The notes under the pieces are model-generated. The model was not told the DNA's origin. It ran no database searches and was given only the letters and a program-made list of their open reading frames with translations. From an uncultured Clostridia bacterium (GTDB lineage: Bacteria; Bacillota; Clostridia; Oscillospirales; Acutalibacteraceae), in NCBI GenBank assembly GCA_946187095.1, contig CAMHPW010000089.1:1-5536 (forward strand): 5,536 nt of DNA. Direction: 5' to 3'. Below, piece by piece: positions 5,534-5,536 of the stretch. Each line of letters starts with the position of its first letter. Within the stretch, counting starts at the first letter, position 1. A program made the translations under genes and the position numbers.

Positions 5534-5536
5534 ATC

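Noticed and set aside
1..5536. CRISPR array, insertion sequence, phage or integrative element
   Set aside because: No spaced direct repeats, transposase, integrase or attachment-site pattern was found.

Overview
The window reads as an ordinary chromosomal stretch of a low-to-moderate GC Firmicute. A Clostridia member of the Ruminococcus/Oscillospiraceae kind is my best guess. It rests on strong AGGAGG-type ribosome sites, TTGACA/TATAAT-type promoters, hairpin terminators between convergent genes, and a MutS-like ATPase of a type I associate with Clostridia. This is inference from sequence style, not a database match.

Layout. Positions 1-263 are a non-coding leader holding a 77-bp segment closed by a perfect 10-bp inverted repeat, then an AT-rich hairpin followed by a T run. 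Positions 264-2819 (+) encode a complete 851-residue P-type (P2A-like) Ca2+-transporting ATPase. A 39-bp gap with a bidirectional terminator separates it from a convergent gene at 2859-3077 (-), a 72-residue single-domain Cro/C1-type (XRE) regulator. Divergent from the regulator is 3160-3555 (+), a 131-residue soluble protein I do not recognise, probably a beta-sandwich. Their shared 82-bp gap holds two face-to-face promoters and two overlapping palindromes built from three TGTCATA half-sites. A perfect 19-bp hairpin, starting inside the last codons of the 131-residue gene, separates it from the convergent operon on the minus strand. That operon, in transcription order, is a 95-residue acidic protein (possibly cut by the window edge) followed 19 bp later by a 538-residue MutS-like ATPase with no mismatch-binding domain.

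How they fit together. The ATPase would export Ca2+ or a similar divalent cation. The regulator and the 131-residue gene form a self-contained module: the operator covers the promoter elements of both, so the regulator probably represses itself and its neighbour. The MutS-like protein and the 95-residue protein are probably co-transcribed from a promoter beyond the right edge. Nothing in the sequence links the three units functionally. The best candidate for something undescribed is the regulator/131-residue module with its compact operator; second is the structured leader before the ATPase.
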